Below are positions 34,010 through 44,933 of a DNA stretch of 64,000 nt, one piece after another. Source of the stretch: Pusillibacter faecalis (lineage in GTDB: Bacteria > Bacillota > Clostridia > Oscillospirales > Oscillospiraceae); assembly GCF_018408705.1 (NCBI RefSeq), contig NZ_AP023420.1, positions 1,736,001 through 1,800,000 of the forward strand. The letters are read 5' to 3'. The notes beneath the pieces are model-generated. The model was not told the origin of the DNA. It made no database searches and was given only the letters and a program-made list of their open reading frames with translations. Within the stretch, counting starts at the first letter, position 1. Each line of letters starts with the position of its first letter. The translations under genes and the position numbers were made by a program.

Positions 34010-34822
34010 TCAGCTCCAAAATTCAGGAAACAGAAGCTCGCTGCCCACCTTGATCAGCAGCAGGAGCAGCACCAGGATCACGGTGGGCCGAACCAGTTTT
34101 CCGCCGTTTTTGATTGCCAGGCCCGCGCCCAGATAATGCCCGAGTATGGCCGCTGCAGAGGCAATGAGGCCGATGCCGATAGATACGTAGCCTGCAAGCA
34201 GGGCGGTGACAAGGCTGCCCAGGTTTGACGCAAGATTGATTGCCTTTGCAGCGCCAGCGGCGTGGAGAGTATCCAGTTTTGCAAGACGGATGAATGCGAT
34301 CATGAGAAAGGTTCCGGTGCCGGGACCGTAGTAGCCATCATAGGCACCCACGATCAAGGATGCGCCCCAGACAAGGAAGGCCTGCCGCCACGGTTGGATG
34401 GAACCGGGTGTGTCCGGCCATTCCTGACCGCGCAAAACCACAAAGGCCACAACCGGCAGCACCGCCAGCAGGAGATATCTTAACACGATGTCCGGCGTTC
34501 GCAGTTGCAGCCAGGTACCACCCATGGAACCCACCAGTGCCGCAGCTACACCGGGACCAGCCAGGCGCCAGTCCACAAGGCCGTTTTTGATAAACCGTGC
34601 CGTGGAAAAAATAGTTCCGATCCCGGCGGAGAGCTTGTTGGTGCCCAGGGCATAATAGGTGGGCAGGCCGGAAAAGGCGATCAGATAAGTGGGAACGGAG
34701 ATGATGCCTCCACCACCGGCAATGGCATCCATCAATGAGGCCAGGAACACACCGGCACAAACCAGTAAAACCGCCCACAAGGGCAGCTGATTTATGGTGA
34801 ACTCTGTAAAAATAGAAAGCAT
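34010..34822 (-). CDS. TauE/SafE family permease (probable sulfite exporter type)
   Basis: A 270-residue membrane protein with about eight hydrophobic helices and the two internally repeated motifs of the family: AIAGGGGIISVPTYLIAFSGLP in the first half and GAYDGYYGPGTGTFLMIAF in the second. TauE/SafE proteins export sulfite, sulfoacetate or other small organic anions. ATG 34822 (after AAGGATTC) is preferred to the reading from 34894, whose extra 24 residues look non-coding. No operon partner. Confidence 0.85.
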   Translation of the reverse strand: MLSIFTEFTINQLPLWAVLLVCAGVFLASLMDAIAGGGGIISVPTYLIAFSGLPTYYALGTNKLSAGIGTIFSTARFIKNGLVDWRLAGPGVAAALVGSMGGTWLQLRTPDIVLRYLLLAVLPVVAFVVLRGQEWPDTPGSIQPWRQAFLVWGASLIVGAYDGYYGPGTGTFLMIAFIRLAKLDTLHAAGAAKAINLASNLGSLVTALLAGYVSIGIGLIASAAAILGHYLGAGLAIKNGGKLVRPTVILVLLLLLIKVGSELLFPEFWS

Positions 34823-35124
34823 ATCAAAAGAATCCTTGCCTGCAAAAATATGCAAAATTTTGTATATTATAGCAGATTTTACGGCAAAAAACAAGGGATG
34901 TGGCAGACCCCCTTAAATGTCGGCGGCACCTCTGTAAAATTAATAAAAATAAATAAATATAATTGTAAAAAAATAATGGTATCTAGTAAAAAAAACGAAA
35001 AATAACGGGGTTTTTGGAAGGCGCTACCTTGACGCTCCTTTCCATAAGCAGTATAATAAGGAAAAAATGACCAGTTAAAAAATACAGAGCCTGCCGCTGC
35101 GGCGGCAGGAGAGAGGAGCATGCT
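34823..35124. other. AT-rich intergenic region with glgB promoter
   Basis: No gene is seen in these 302 bases. Bases about 34910-35000 are extremely A/T-rich, with repeated AAATAAATA-type runs, just upstream of the glgB promoter and could act as an UP element. Confidence 0.6.
35029..35057 (+). promoter_or_regulatory. SigA-type promoter of the glycogen operon
   Basis: TTGACG (35029-35034), 17-base spacer, TATAAT (35052-35057), 68 bases upstream of the glgB ATG. Confidence 0.85.
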
Positions 35125-37038
35125 ATGGCGGATCACCACCAGGCTGCACAATTTCACGCAGGCACCCTGACAGACGGATGGCATTGGCTTGGAGCACATC
35201 CGGCAGAAAGAAGGAACAAACGCGGATGGATCTTTCGCGTTTGGGCGCCCCACGCGCAAAACGTATCCGTCGTGGGGGACTTTAACAGCTGGGATGAGAC
35301 TGCAAACCGCCTCGCCCGAAGGGGGGAGATTTGGGAGGGATTTATCCCCGGCCTGCGGCAATATGACATCTATAAATATGCAGTTACCGGTGAGGATGGT
35401 GAAACCCGCTACAAGGCCGACCCCTATGGCTTCCACATGGAGACCCGTCCTGCTACCGCCAGCAAGCTGTATGATATCGGGGGATTCCGTTGGACGGACG
35501 CCGCCTTCCAGGCCCGCAAGCGCCAAGTCTACGCTTCCCCTCTAAATATCTATGAGGTACATCTGGGCTCCTGGCGGCGGCGGGAAAACGGCGATTTTTT
35601 GGACTACCGGGACCTGGCCCGGGAGCTGGCGGCCTATGTCAAGGACATGGGGTATACGGCCATTGAGCTGCTGCCGGTGACAGAGCATCCACTGGACGAC
35701 TCCTGGGGCTATCAAAGCACGGGGTATTTTGCCCCCACCTCTCGGTTTGGAACGCCTCACGATTTCATGTGGTTTGTCAACCACATGCACAAAAACGGTA
35801 TCTCCGTGATTTTAGACTGGGTACCCGCCCACTTCTGCAAGGACGCCCAGGGCCTCTACCAGTTCGATGGGACCTGCTGCTATGAGTACAGCGACCCCAA
35901 CAAGTGGGAGCACGCCAGTTGGGGTACCCGGGTGTTTGATTACGGAAGGCCAGAGGTCAAGAGTTTCCTCTTCTCCTCCGCCCGCTTTTGGCTGGAGGAG
36001 TACCACATCGACGGGCTGCGGGTGGACGCGGTAGCCTCCATGCTGTATCTGGATTATGACCGCCAGGGCGGGGCGTGGACGCCCAATATTCACGGCGGCC
36101 GGGAAAACCTGGAGGCCATTGAATTCCTGCGGGAGCTGAACGCCATGGCCTTTGCACAGGACCCGGCGGTGCTGATGATCGCGGAGGAGTCCACCGCCTG
36201 GCCCCTTGTCACCAGGCCGGCGGAGGTGGGGGGCCTGGGCTTCAATCTGAAGTGGAACATGGGCTGGATGAACGACATGTGCCACTATCTGAAGCTGGAC
36301 CCTTGGTTCCGTCAGGACCACCACAGAGACATTACCTTCTCCATGATGTACGCGTTTTCTGAAAATTTTGTGCTGCCCATCTCCCATGACGAGGTGGTGC
36401 ACATGAAGGGCTCGGTGGTGGGCAAGATGCCGGGAGACTACAAAAACCAGCTCCGCTGCACCCGGGGCTTTTACGCCTACCTGTTGGCCCATCCCGGCAA
36501 GAAGCTCCTGTTTATGGGGGCGGAGCTGGGCCAATGGCACGAGTGGAACTCCAACCAGCAGCTGGACTGGTACCTTCTGGACAATGAAGAGAACCGGCAG
36601 ATTCATCAATTCTTCAAGGACGCCAACGCCTTCTATAAAAAGACCCCGGCCCTGTGGGAGATTGATTTCAGCTGGGAGGGCTTTGAGTGGCTGGTGCCGG
36701 ACGATAACCACAACAACGTGGTGGTCTTTCTGCGCAAGGACAAAAAGGGCCGGGATCTGCTGTGCGCCGTAAACTTCTCTCCCAACACCTATGAAAACTA
36801 CCGGATGGGCGTCCCGCCCCGCCGGAAGTATGTCCCCATGCTGAATACCGATGACCCGGCCTATGGCGGAGATGGTTTCGGAGACACCGCAGCCGTCCCG
36901 GTGGAGGCGATTCCCTCCCACGGGAAGGAGCATTCCGCCGCTATCCGCATCCCAGCCTTCGGCGCGGTATTCCTGCGGGGGGAAGGCGTTTTTCCCAAGC
37001 CCAGAGCGAAAAAACAGGCAAAGGACGTGGAGACATGA
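35125..37038 (+). CDS. glgB: 1,4-alpha-glucan branching enzyme
   Basis: A 637-residue GH13 enzyme. An N-terminal CBM48 domain (residues about 15-110; [21 protein letters not shown]) leads into the barrel with [31 protein letters not shown], the nucleophile region [12 protein letters not shown], the acid AEESTAW and [14 protein letters not shown]. It adds alpha-1,6 branches to growing glycogen. GGAGAGAGGAG precedes the ATG. It is first in a five-gene operon. Confidence 0.95.
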   Translation: MADHHQAAQFHAGTLTDGWHWLGAHPAERRNKRGWIFRVWAPHAQNVSVVGDFNSWDETANRLARRGEIWEGFIPGLRQYDIYKYAVTGEDGETRYKADPYGFHMETRPATASKLYDIGGFRWTDAAFQARKRQVYASPLNIYEVHLGSWRRRENGDFLDYRDLARELAAYVKDMGYTAIELLPVTEHPLDDSWGYQSTGYFAPTSRFGTPHDFMWFVNHMHKNGISVILDWVPAHFCKDAQGLYQFDGTCCYEYSDPNKWEHASWGTRVFDYGRPEVKSFLFSSARFWLEEYHIDGLRVDAVASMLYLDYDRQGGAWTPNIHGGRENLEAIEFLRELNAMAFAQDPAVLMIAEESTAWPLVTRPAEVGGLGFNLKWNMGWMNDMCHYLKLDPWFRQDHHRDITFSMMYAFSENFVLPISHDEVVHMKGSVVGKMPGDYKNQLRCTRGFYAYLLAHPGKKLLFMGAELGQWHEWNSNQQLDWYLLDNEENRQIHQFFKDANAFYKKTPALWEIDFSWEGFEWLVPDDNHNNVVVFLRKDKKGRDLLCAVNFSPNTYENYRMGVPPRRKYVPMLNTDDPAYGGDGFGDTAAVPVEAIPSHGKEHSAAIRIPAFGAVFLRGEGVFPKPRAKKQAKDVET

Positions 37039-38246
37039 AAAAAGAGTGTATTGCCATGCTGCTGGCAGGCGGACAGGGCAGCCGCCTGTATGTGCTGACC
37101 GGCGCCATGGCCAAGCCCGCCGTGCCCTTCGGCGGTAAGTACCGCATCATTGACTTTCCTCTCTCCAACTGCAGCAACTCCGGCATTGACACGGTGGGCG
37201 TGCTGACGCAGTACCGCCCGCTGGAACTCAACAGTTACATCGGCAGCGGCGTACCTTGGGATCTGGATAGCTCCACCGGCGGTGTCCACATCCTGCCACC
37301 TTACCAGAGCAGCAAAGGCGGTACGTGGTATCAGGGGACAGCCAACGCCATCTATCAGAATATCGGTTTTGTGGACCTGTACGACCCGGATTATGTGGTG
37401 GTTCTCTCCGGCGACCATATCTATAAAATGGACTACTCCAAGATGGTGGCCCGCCACAAGGAATCCGGCGCCGCCTGCACGATTTCCGTGATGGAGGTGC
37501 CCTGGGCGGAGGCTCCCCGCTTTGGCATCATGTCAGTGAACGAGCAGGATATGATTACTGAGTTTGCGGAAAAGCCCCGGGAACCCAAGAGCAACCTGGC
37601 CTCCATGGGCATCTATGTATTCTCCTGGCAGACCCTGCGGCGGTATCTGGAGGAGGACGAGGCAGATCCGTCTTCTGAAAACGATTTCGGCAAAAATATC
37701 ATCCCCGCCATGCTGACACAGGGAGAAAAGATGGCGGCCTATCGCTTTGACGGCTACTGGAAGGATGTTGGAACCCTGGAGTCTCTATGGGATGCGAATA
37801 TGGATATGCTCTCTCCCAGCTCGGGGCTGGATTTGCAGGATGAATCCTGGCCGATCTACGCCCGTTCGGTCAATGAGCCGCCTACCTTTATCGGGCACAA
37901 TGCCCGTATGTCCCACTGCGCCATCAACCGCGGCAGTGTGATTGAGGGCGTGGCGGAAAACTCCGTGCTCTCTCCCGGCGTTGTGGTGGGAGAGGGCGCC
38001 CGGGTGACATACTCCGTACTGCTGCCTGGGACCGTGGTGGAGCCGGGCGCTGTGGTGGAGTATGCCATTTTGGGCGAGGACTGCCGGATCGGGCGGGACT
38101 GCCGGGTAGGCGGCACACCGGAGAATGCCGCACCCGGGGCGGCCTGGGGGCTGACAGTGCTGGGGCCGGGGTGCCAGGTGGCCCAGGGCCGGCAGGTGGC
38201 CGCGGGCACTATGCTGAATAGCCGCGGTGAGGAGGTGTCCAAATGA
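37035..38246 (+). CDS. glgC: Glucose-1-phosphate adenylyltransferase
   Basis: A 403-residue ADP-glucose pyrophosphorylase. [34 protein letters not shown] is the nucleotide-binding start; GTADAIYQN-like [24 protein letters not shown] and [11 protein letters not shown] follow, and a left-handed beta-helix closes it (residues about 290-400). It makes ADP-glucose, the rate-limiting glycogen precursor. Its start overlaps the glgB stop by four bases. Confidence 0.95.
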   Translation: MKKECIAMLLAGGQGSRLYVLTGAMAKPAVPFGGKYRIIDFPLSNCSNSGIDTVGVLTQYRPLELNSYIGSGVPWDLDSSTGGVHILPPYQSSKGGTWYQGTANAIYQNIGFVDLYDPDYVVVLSGDHIYKMDYSKMVARHKESGAACTISVMEVPWAEAPRFGIMSVNEQDMITEFAEKPREPKSNLASMGIYVFSWQTLRRYLEEDEADPSSENDFGKNIIPAMLTQGEKMAAYRFDGYWKDVGTLESLWDANMDMLSPSSGLDLQDESWPIYARSVNEPPTFIGHNARMSHCAINRGSVIEGVAENSVLSPGVVVGEGARVTYSVLLPGTVVEPGAVVEYAILGEDCRIGRDCRVGGTPENAAPGAAWGLTVLGPGCQVAQGRQVAAGTMLNSRGEEVSK

Positions 38247-39355
38247 ACGGGCTGCATGGAATCATTTTTTCCTACGAAAAGCGCAGAGGGCTGCGGGAAC
38301 TGGAAGAGATCCGCTCCGCGGCATCCATTCCCTTTGGAGGGCGGTATCGGGCGGTGGACTTTTCCCTGTCCAACCTGGTCAATGCCGGTGTCACGGATGT
38401 TGGCATTGTGCTTCATGGCCGCTATCAGAGCATGCTGGACCATCTGGGTACCGGCAAGGTGTGGGGGTTGAGCCGTAAGCGGGGCGGACTGCGGATTCTG
38501 CCGCCGTTCAACTACCGGGACGGCTGGGGCGTAATGCCTTACCGGGGCAAGATTGAGGCTCTGGCCAGCAGCCGTTCGTACTTGGACACCATTCGTCAGG
38601 ATCATGTGGTTTTGATGGATGGGGATTTGGTGGCGAATTTGCCTCTGGCGGACATTTATGAAAGTCATATGAAGTCCGGTGCAGACATTACGGTGGTTTG
38701 CGGCAACGACAGTTTCCACACGGAAAACGGGACCTATTTTGAGCGGGACGGCCAAGGACGTGTGACCGAGGTGCTCTTTAATCTTCATACTCCCCGCGGC
38801 TATCGGGGGCTGGAGGTCTATATCCTCTCCACCCAGCTTTTAAAAGAGCTGGTGGACGACTGTGACAGCAAGGATCAGTATCACTGGCGGCGGGATGTGC
38901 TCCAGGCCCGGAAGGACCAGCTCTATCTGAACAGCTATATTTGGAACGGATTTGCAGCGCAGATCCGCACCGTTCAGGAATACTATGACCGCAGTATGCA
39001 GCTGCTGGACCCGACGATCCGGGCAGACTTGTTCACACCCGAGCGGCCGATTTGGGCCAAGGGTGCGGATAAGAGCTCCACCTATGTGGGGGTCGGCGGG
39101 TACTGTGTGGATTCCCTGGTGGCGGAGGGCTGCAATATTGAGGGAACGGTGGAGAACTCTGTCCTATTCCCAGGCGTGGTGGTAGAGGAGGGAGCGGAGG
39201 TACGTGGCTGCGTGCTGTTTAAGGAGACCGTGGTCCGGCGCGGCGCGCGCCTTAGCTGTATCATTGCGGATAAGAATGTGGAGGTTCTCCCGGACCGGAC
39301 CCTGATGGGCCACCAGCATTATCCCATTGTCATCGCTAAGGGGAGCATTGTGTGA
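38243..39355 (+). CDS. glgD: Glucose-1-phosphate adenylyltransferase-like regulatory subunit GlgD
   Basis: A 370-residue GlgC paralogue. The G-rich nucleotide loop of GlgC is replaced by [32 protein letters not shown], so catalysis by itself is doubtful. [14 protein letters not shown] and the beta-helix with [17 protein letters not shown] are kept. GlgD forms heteromers with GlgC in Firmicutes and modulates it. Starts four bases before the glgC stop. Confidence 0.92.
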   Translation: MNGLHGIIFSYEKRRGLRELEEIRSAASIPFGGRYRAVDFSLSNLVNAGVTDVGIVLHGRYQSMLDHLGTGKVWGLSRKRGGLRILPPFNYRDGWGVMPYRGKIEALASSRSYLDTIRQDHVVLMDGDLVANLPLADIYESHMKSGADITVVCGNDSFHTENGTYFERDGQGRVTEVLFNLHTPRGYRGLEVYILSTQLLKELVDDCDSKDQYHWRRDVLQARKDQLYLNSYIWNGFAAQIRTVQEYYDRSMQLLDPTIRADLFTPERPIWAKGADKSSTYVGVGGYCVDSLVAEGCNIEGTVENSVLFPGVVVEEGAEVRGCVLFKETVVRRGARLSCIIADKNVEVLPDRTLMGHQHYPIVIAKGSIV

Positions 39356-39429
39356 TAGGGTACATCGCAGGATATTATGGATGTCCCTTCACGGCGGCAT
39401 GAGGCCATGGAGGACGGAAAGGAGCTATC

Positions 39430-41157
39430 ATGAAGATTTTATATGCAACCAGTGAGGCGGTCCCCTTCTGTAAGACCGGAGGACTGGCGGACGTGGCCGG
39501 TTCCCTGCCGCCGGCATTGGCGGCGGAGGGGGCTGAGATTGCCGTGGTGCTGCCGCTGTACCGCCGGATCAAGGAGCGGTTTGGCGATCAGCTATATTTT
39601 GAGTGCTACGACTATGTGGACCTGGCCTGGCGCCACAGCTACTGTGGCCTGTTTTCTCTGCAAAAGGACGGAGTTACGTGGTATTTTCTGGATAATGAGC
39701 AGTATTTTGACCGCTCGGAGCTGTATGGCTACATGGATGACGGTGAACGGTTCGCGTTTTTCTCCCGGGCGGTCGTCAGGATGCTGGGGCATTTGAAGTT
39801 TTGGCCGGAGGTCATTCACTGCAACGACTGGCAGACTGCCCTGGTGCCCATCTACCTCAAAGATGACGGTGTGAGGGAGGAGCGCTTGCGCACGGTACGC
39901 ACCGTGCTGACCATTCATAATATTGAGTACCAGGGCCGGTATAATCCCTATATCCTGGGGGACCTGTTTGGCCTGGATTCCGGTTGGGCCAAGGACGGCA
40001 CACTGCTGATGGACGGCGACGTGAACCTGCTCAAGGGTGCCATTTTGTGCGCTGACGCCGTCACCGCTGTATCTCCCACGTATGCCAATGAGCTGAAAAT
40101 GGCCTATTTTGCCCACCGCCTGGAGGGGATCATCAGCAAATGCGAGTATAAGCTCTCCGGCGTGCTCAATGGTATTGACATGAAGCTGTACGACCCGGAG
40201 ACGGACCCGCGGATCGCCGTGAATTTCTCGCCGCGGGATATGACCGGCAAGGATGAGGATAAGGCGGTGCTGCAGCGGATGCTGGGGCTTCGGCAGGAGC
40301 CTCATACGCCCATTGTGGCAATTGTCAGCCGCTTGGTGTCCCACAAGGGGCTGGACTTGATTTGCGAAGTGCTTCATGATATGATGGAGCTTCCCATACA
40401 GTTAGTGGTTCTGGGCAAAGGAGACCGGAAGTATGAGGAGTTTTTCCACTGGGCGGCACAGCAGCACAGCGGCCGCATGGCGGTTCGCCTGGACTATAAC
40501 GAAGATCTGTCTATGGCCATCTATGCCGGCGCAGACCTGTTTTTGATGCCCTCCAAGAGTGAGCCATGCGGGCTGAGCCAGATGATCGCCATGCGCTACG
40601 GCACGGTGCCCATTGTCCGGGAGACTGGTGGGCTGAAGGACACGGTCCAGCCCTATGAGTCCTGGAGGGACTCCGGCAACGGATTTACCTTTACCAACTA
40701 TGCCAGCGGTGATATGCTGTATGTGATCCGGGAGGCGGTCTATCTCTATAAGGATTATCCAGATGTGTTTGGGCGCCTCCGTCAGCGGGCCATGCAGTGC
40801 GATTTCAGCTGGGCCAGGAGCGCCAGGGAATACCTGGGGATTTATGCCGGCATTACCGGCCGACACTGGCCGGTGGCCGGGAGCGCGGAAACCTCTGCTG
40901 CGGGGGAGAACGCGCCGGAGGCTGTGGAGGCGTTTGCTGTGAAAAACGTCGCACCGGAAGCAGCTGAGGCGGTCCATGCAGAACATGCAGCACCGAAGGA
41001 TGCGCCTGCCGCGGAGGAGGCCGTGCCGGAGACTGCCAGACGGCCTGCCGTAAAAGAGTCGGCTGCAAAGCCAAAGGCAGTGCGGAGAAAGGCCGCCGCG
41101 AAACCACAGACCAAAAAGAAAGGGCCCGCCGCAAAGGAACCTCCCGCGGCGGAGTGA
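39430..41157 (+). CDS. glgA: Glycogen synthase with long Ala/Lys-rich C-terminal tail
   Basis: The first 480 residues are a normal GT5 synthase: MKILYATSEAVPFCKTGGLADVAGSLP with the KTGGL ADP-glucose loop, IHCNDWQTALVP, LTIHNIEYQG, and SKSEPCGLSQMIAMRYGTVPIVRETGGL near the C-terminal active site. Residues about 485-575 are extra: an acidic Ala/Glu/Pro stretch followed by a basic Lys/Ala/Pro stretch, resembling histone H1-like tails. The usual protein ends near 477. AAGGAGCTATC precedes the ATG. Confidence 0.93.
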   Translation: MKILYATSEAVPFCKTGGLADVAGSLPPALAAEGAEIAVVLPLYRRIKERFGDQLYFECYDYVDLAWRHSYCGLFSLQKDGVTWYFLDNEQYFDRSELYGYMDDGERFAFFSRAVVRMLGHLKFWPEVIHCNDWQTALVPIYLKDDGVREERLRTVRTVLTIHNIEYQGRYNPYILGDLFGLDSGWAKDGTLLMDGDVNLLKGAILCADAVTAVSPTYANELKMAYFAHRLEGIISKCEYKLSGVLNGIDMKLYDPETDPRIAVNFSPRDMTGKDEDKAVLQRMLGLRQEPHTPIVAIVSRLVSHKGLDLICEVLHDMMELPIQLVVLGKGDRKYEEFFHWAAQQHSGRMAVRLDYNEDLSMAIYAGADLFLMPSKSEPCGLSQMIAMRYGTVPIVRETGGLKDTVQPYESWRDSGNGFTFTNYASGDMLYVIREAVYLYKDYPDVFGRLRQRAMQCDFSWARSAREYLGIYAGITGRHWPVAGSAETSAAGENAPEAVEAFAVKNVAPEAAEAVHAEHAAPKDAPAAEEAVPETARRPAVKESAAKPKAVRRKAAAKPQTKKKGPAAKEPPAAE

Positions 41158-41169
41158 GGAAGACACAAC

Positions 41170-43593
41170 ATGCCATTTACCACAAAACAACTGGAAGAAG
41201 CCTTGACGGCCAAACTGATGCTGAATTTCAGCAAGACGCCGGAGGAGGCCACCCAGCAGGAGATGATGAAAGCCAGCGCTTTGGTGCTGCGGGATGTGAT
41301 GGCACTGCGCAGTGTGGAGGCGCATAAAAGAACCCGGCGGGAACAGAAAAAACAGGTGCACTATCTGTCTTTGGAGTTTCTGATGGGCCGTAGCCTGATG
41401 AAAAACGCCTATAATCTGGGGGTTCTCCCCCAACTGAGGGATGCTTTGAACAACTTGGGGTTCCAGGCGGCGGATATCTTTGAGCTGGAGCCGGACGCCG
41501 GCCTTGGCAACGGAGGCCTGGGGCGGCTGGCTGCCTGCTATCTGGATTCCATGACCACGCTGGAGATCCCCGCCGCTGGGTACTCCATCTGTTATGAGCT
41601 GGGGATCTTCAAGCAGAAGATTGTGGAGGGGCAGCAGGTAGAGCTGCCGGATGACTGGAAGAATCTGGGTTCCGCCTGGCTGCTGCCAAAGCCGGAGGAG
41701 GCCCAGGAGGTCCGTTTTGGCGGCACGCTGCGGGAGTTTTGGGACGATGGGCACTTGCACATTGTCAACGAAGGGGCCACCACGGTACTGGCGGTGCCCT
41801 GTGACATGGTGGTGGCCGGATATGAGACCACCCATGTCAACACTCTGCGGCTATGGGACGCCAAGTCCACCAAACCGGTGGACATGGCCCTATTCTCCCG
41901 GGGGGAGTATCTCAAGGCCGCCGAGGAGGAGGCCATGGCAGAGACCATTGCCAAAATTCTCTACCCCGAGGACAATCATTACGAGGGCAAGTCGCTGCGG
42001 CTCAAGCAGCAGTATTTCTTTGTGTCCGCCACGGTGCAGTCCATTGCCAAAAAGCACCTGGACGTGTATGGCACGCTGCGCAACTTCCATGAGAAAAATG
42101 TTTTGCAGATCAACGATACCCATCCAGCCCTGGTGATCCCGGAGCTGATGCGGATTTTCATTGACGAGGCGGGCATGGACTGGGATGAGGCCTGGAGCAT
42201 CACGACTCGGTCCGTGGCCTATACGAACCACACTGTTTTGGCGGAGGCTCTGGAACGCTGGCCTCAGGACCTGGTGGCGCAGCTGCTGCCCCGCATCTGG
42301 CAGATCCTGATGGAAATTTCCCGCCGTTGGCAAAAGCGGGTGGAGGAGTTCTACCACGACGAGGGAAAGACCCAGAAAATGGCCATCATCTGGGGCGGCG
42401 AGGTCCGGATGGCGAATCTCTGTATCGCCGGCGGCATGGCGGTCAACGGTGTGAGCGCCCTGCACTCCGATATTTTGAAAAAGGACGTTTTCAAGGACGC
42501 CTACGGCATGGAGCCCTGGAAATTTACCAATGTGACCAACGGTATTGACCACCGCCGCTGGCTCAGCGAGATTAATCCCGGCTTGGACAGCCTGATCCGG
42601 GATCTGACCGGCGGGGAGGACTACCTGATGCAACCGCTGGTCCTGCGGAAGCTGGACGACTATGCCGATGATGCCGCCGTGCTGAAGGCCCTGGCGGACA
42701 TCAAACGGAACAATAAGGCGGACTTCGCCGCCTATGCCAAGCAGACACAGGGGGTGAATCTGAACCCGGACGCTATCTTCGACGTTCAGGTAAAGCGGCT
42801 CCACGAGTACAAGCGGCAGCTACTCAATGTGCTGCATATCATTGCGCTCTACCAGCGACTTCAGGACGATCCCGGCGCCATTACCCAGCCCCACACATTC
42901 CTTTTCGGCGCTAAGGCGGCGCCGGGCTACGCGGTGGCCAAGCGGATTATCCGCCTGATCAACTCCCTGGCAGACCAGATTGACCACGATCCGGTCTGCA
43001 AGGATAAGCTCCAGGTGGTGTTTCTGGAGAACTACCGGGTTTCTCTGGCAGAGCGGTTGATGCCAGCCAGCGAGGTCAGCCAGCAGATTTCCACAGCTGG
43101 AAAGGAAGCCAGCGGCACGGGCAACATGAAGTTCATGATGAACGGCGCGCTGACGGTCGGCACCCTGGACGGCGCTAACGTGGAGATGCACGAGGTGCTG
43201 GGAGACGAGAATATGTTCCTCTTTGGGCTCCACGCGGACGAGGTGACGGAGCTGAAGCGGGAGGGCTATATTCCCCAGCGGCTGTATAACCGGGACCAGC
43301 GTCTGCGCCGCTGCCTGGACGCGCTGCGGACCGGCTTCCGGGACGGTATTTCCTATGATGACCTCTATCAACGGCTGTTGTTCGGGGCCGGCGGCAGCGC
43401 CGCCGACGAGTATTTGCTGCTGGCAGACTTTCAGTCCTACTGCGACGCCGAGAGCCGGATGGTGGAGACCTATCTGGATCAGCGGCGCTGGAACCAGATG
43501 AGCCTGCACAACATTGCCCGCAGCGGAATTTTTGCCGCGGACCGGGCGGTGGCAGAGTACGCCGAGCATATCTGGCACGTACCCCACAGATAA
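41170..43593 (+). CDS. glgP: Glycogen phosphorylase
   Basis: An 807-residue GT35 phosphorylase. HYLSLEFLMGRSL, LEPDAGLGNGGLGRLAACYLDSMTTL, INDTHPALVIPELMR, VKRLHEYKRQLLN, and the pyridoxal phosphate site EASGTGNMKFMMNGALTVGTLDGANVEM (PLP lysine in NMKF) are all present. It releases glucose-1-phosphate from glycogen ends. Having synthesis and breakdown genes in one operon is typical of Firmicutes. GAGGAAGACACAAC precedes the ATG. Confidence 0.95.
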   Translation: MPFTTKQLEEALTAKLMLNFSKTPEEATQQEMMKASALVLRDVMALRSVEAHKRTRREQKKQVHYLSLEFLMGRSLMKNAYNLGVLPQLRDALNNLGFQAADIFELEPDAGLGNGGLGRLAACYLDSMTTLEIPAAGYSICYELGIFKQKIVEGQQVELPDDWKNLGSAWLLPKPEEAQEVRFGGTLREFWDDGHLHIVNEGATTVLAVPCDMVVAGYETTHVNTLRLWDAKSTKPVDMALFSRGEYLKAAEEEAMAETIAKILYPEDNHYEGKSLRLKQQYFFVSATVQSIAKKHLDVYGTLRNFHEKNVLQINDTHPALVIPELMRIFIDEAGMDWDEAWSITTRSVAYTNHTVLAEALERWPQDLVAQLLPRIWQILMEISRRWQKRVEEFYHDEGKTQKMAIIWGGEVRMANLCIAGGMAVNGVSALHSDILKKDVFKDAYGMEPWKFTNVTNGIDHRRWLSEINPGLDSLIRDLTGGEDYLMQPLVLRKLDDYADDAAVLKALADIKRNNKADFAAYAKQTQGVNLNPDAIFDVQVKRLHEYKRQLLNVLHIIALYQRLQDDPGAITQPHTFLFGAKAAPGYAVAKRIIRLINSLADQIDHDPVCKDKLQVVFLENYRVSLAERLMPASEVSQQISTAGKEASGTGNMKFMMNGALTVGTLDGANVEMHEVLGDENMFLFGLHADEVTELKREGYIPQRLYNRDQRLRRCLDALRTGFRDGISYDDLYQRLLFGAGGSAADEYLLLADFQSYCDAESRMVETYLDQRRWNQMSLHNIARSGIFAADRAVAEYAEHIWHVPHR

Positions 43594-43613
43594 AAGAGCA
43601 CAGTCCCGCCATA

Positions 43614-43650
43614 GCGGCTCCGGCAAACGCCGGAGCCGCTGCCTTTATAG
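43614..43650 (+). terminator. Rho-independent terminator of the glycogen operon
   Basis: GCGGCTCCGGC-AAAC-GCCGGAGCCGC (43614-43639) followed by TGCCTTTAT. Confidence 0.85.
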
Positions 43651-43895
43651 CAGAACACCAGGCTCCAGATGCGTAAAGTTTTCCATGCTTCCACAGGATT
43701 ATGGCCTCACGAAATGGGCGGAGATTTGACAAACGCAGGGCGAAAGCGATCCCAGCGAGAGATCAGATCCTATAGATTCACACGGCAGGAGTCGGACACT
43801 TCATTTATCGGGCCATGTCGTTTTTTGCCCTTTGAAATGAATGATGCCATCTCAAAAACCGCTTGTCGGTTTGACAAAAATGAATATCGGAAATG

Positions 43896-43920
43896 GCCCG
43901 CAGACCAAACGTCTGCGGGC
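43896..43920 (-). terminator. Possible terminator of the MotA-like gene
   Basis: GCCCGCAGAC-CAAAC-GTCTGCGGGC is a perfect 10-bp stem, about 80 bases past the stop codon of the minus-strand membrane protein. The following minus-strand sequence is only moderately T-rich. Confidence 0.5.
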
Positions 43921-43998
43921 ATGCATGGTATTTTGGGGGCGCTGAGGGATATGATCCTATTTTTTTGGACGGCGCCTGCTTTTCTTTTTATGCGGGTG

Positions 43999-44565
43999 TC
44001 AGATGGAGCCGGCTTTCCTATTCTTGTGGGACACCGGAACCTTCTGCGTCTTTTCGCGTTGTTTGACACGGGACAAGCTCTGCGCTAAAGCTACATAAAT
44101 TGGCATTAAAATCATAAGAAGCACCAACGAATACGCCAAAGAAATCATAGCAATACTGATGTGAAACCCTGCCCATGAAACTCCCCCGTCGAAATCCATG
44201 CTCTTTAGCATTTTGATGATCTGCACAACAAAGCTCATGCCGCCCCCCGTGAGCGCCGCAAATGCAGCCACTTTTATAGATAATAGATACTCGTTTAACT
44301 GCTGTACGGTGTAATCCTGCTCCTGAAACATGAATACAAACGCATCCTTCAGCGGGCGCATGGTTTTTGTGCAGGCCAAAGCTAACAAACAAAACGCCAA
44401 GATAAAGACAAGCGAGCCAAGGTCAATGTAGTTAAGGATGTTACTAAGACGGATGGAAAAGGGAGAAGTTATACTGCCGTCCAATGTCATGACGGCTATC
44501 AAAAAGATAAAGGTACCCACCAAATAGAAAAGATAGGATAGAGCTCCGTCCTTGAGATGCTTCAT
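43999..44565 (-). CDS. Membrane protein with MotA/ExbB-like layout
   Basis: A 188-residue protein with four hydrophobic helices (about residues 9-27, 45-68, 95-115 and 135-165) and a basic C-terminal tail. The stretch LSNILNYIDLGSLVFILAFCLLALACTKTMRPLKDAF and the final helix pair with LVLLMILMPIYVALAQ recall MotA/TolQ/ExbB proton-channel proteins, but the similarity is by eye and no MotB-like partner is adjacent. AAAGGAG precedes ATG 44565. Treat the family name as tentative. Confidence 0.5.
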   Translation of the reverse strand: MKHLKDGALSYLFYLVGTFIFLIAVMTLDGSITSPFSIRLSNILNYIDLGSLVFILAFCLLALACTKTMRPLKDAFVFMFQEQDYTVQQLNEYLLSIKVAAFAALTGGGMSFVVQIIKMLKSMDFDGGVSWAGFHISIAMISLAYSLVLLMILMPIYVALAQSLSRVKQREKTQKVPVSHKNRKAGSI

Positions 44566-44630
44566 ACTAAAGCTCCTTTCATGCCAGGTACTTTTTATGA
44601 GATAGACGCAAAGATTTTCCTGAGAATTAT

Positions 44631-44648
44631 AAATATGATATCATATTT
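44631..44648. promoter_or_regulatory. Perfect 18-base palindrome, candidate operator
   Basis: AAATATGATATCATATTT reads the same on both strands. On the minus strand it ends next to TATAAT (44630-44625), so it would overlap the -35/-10 spacer of the MotA-like gene promoter. Confidence 0.5.
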
Positions 44649-44933
44649 TTACCAGTGCGTCCATGTTTGAGGCTTCAAAATAAGCTGCTTTCGTGAAATG
44701 AACGGAGTACGTGTAGATCGGTCCCCCATAGAAAAGGGAAGATATTCTTTGCCGGTCGGACGCATGGACCAGCCATTCTCCCAGAGAAAAAAGTCTTTCC
44801 CTGCGCGGAAATTGTCATGATATCAGTCAACAACGCGAAACTGACCCATAGGCCGCTGCGGTTCTGTTACCTCTGCCGGAAATATCTGTATGAAGGAGGA
44901 GCAGGGGGAGTTTCTCCCACAGATAAAATCAAA

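Larger units (their letters stand above)
43594..43998. other. Intergenic region downstream of glgP
   Basis: Holds the glgP terminator and a second hairpin (43896-43920). An open frame at 43669-44088 on the plus strand has no ribosome site and no recognisable homology; I see no gene. Confidence 0.55.

Noticed and set aside
43669..44088. Plus-strand 139-codon frame after glgP
   Set aside because: No ribosome site, crosses a hairpin, overlaps the end of the minus-strand membrane protein gene, no recognisable domain.
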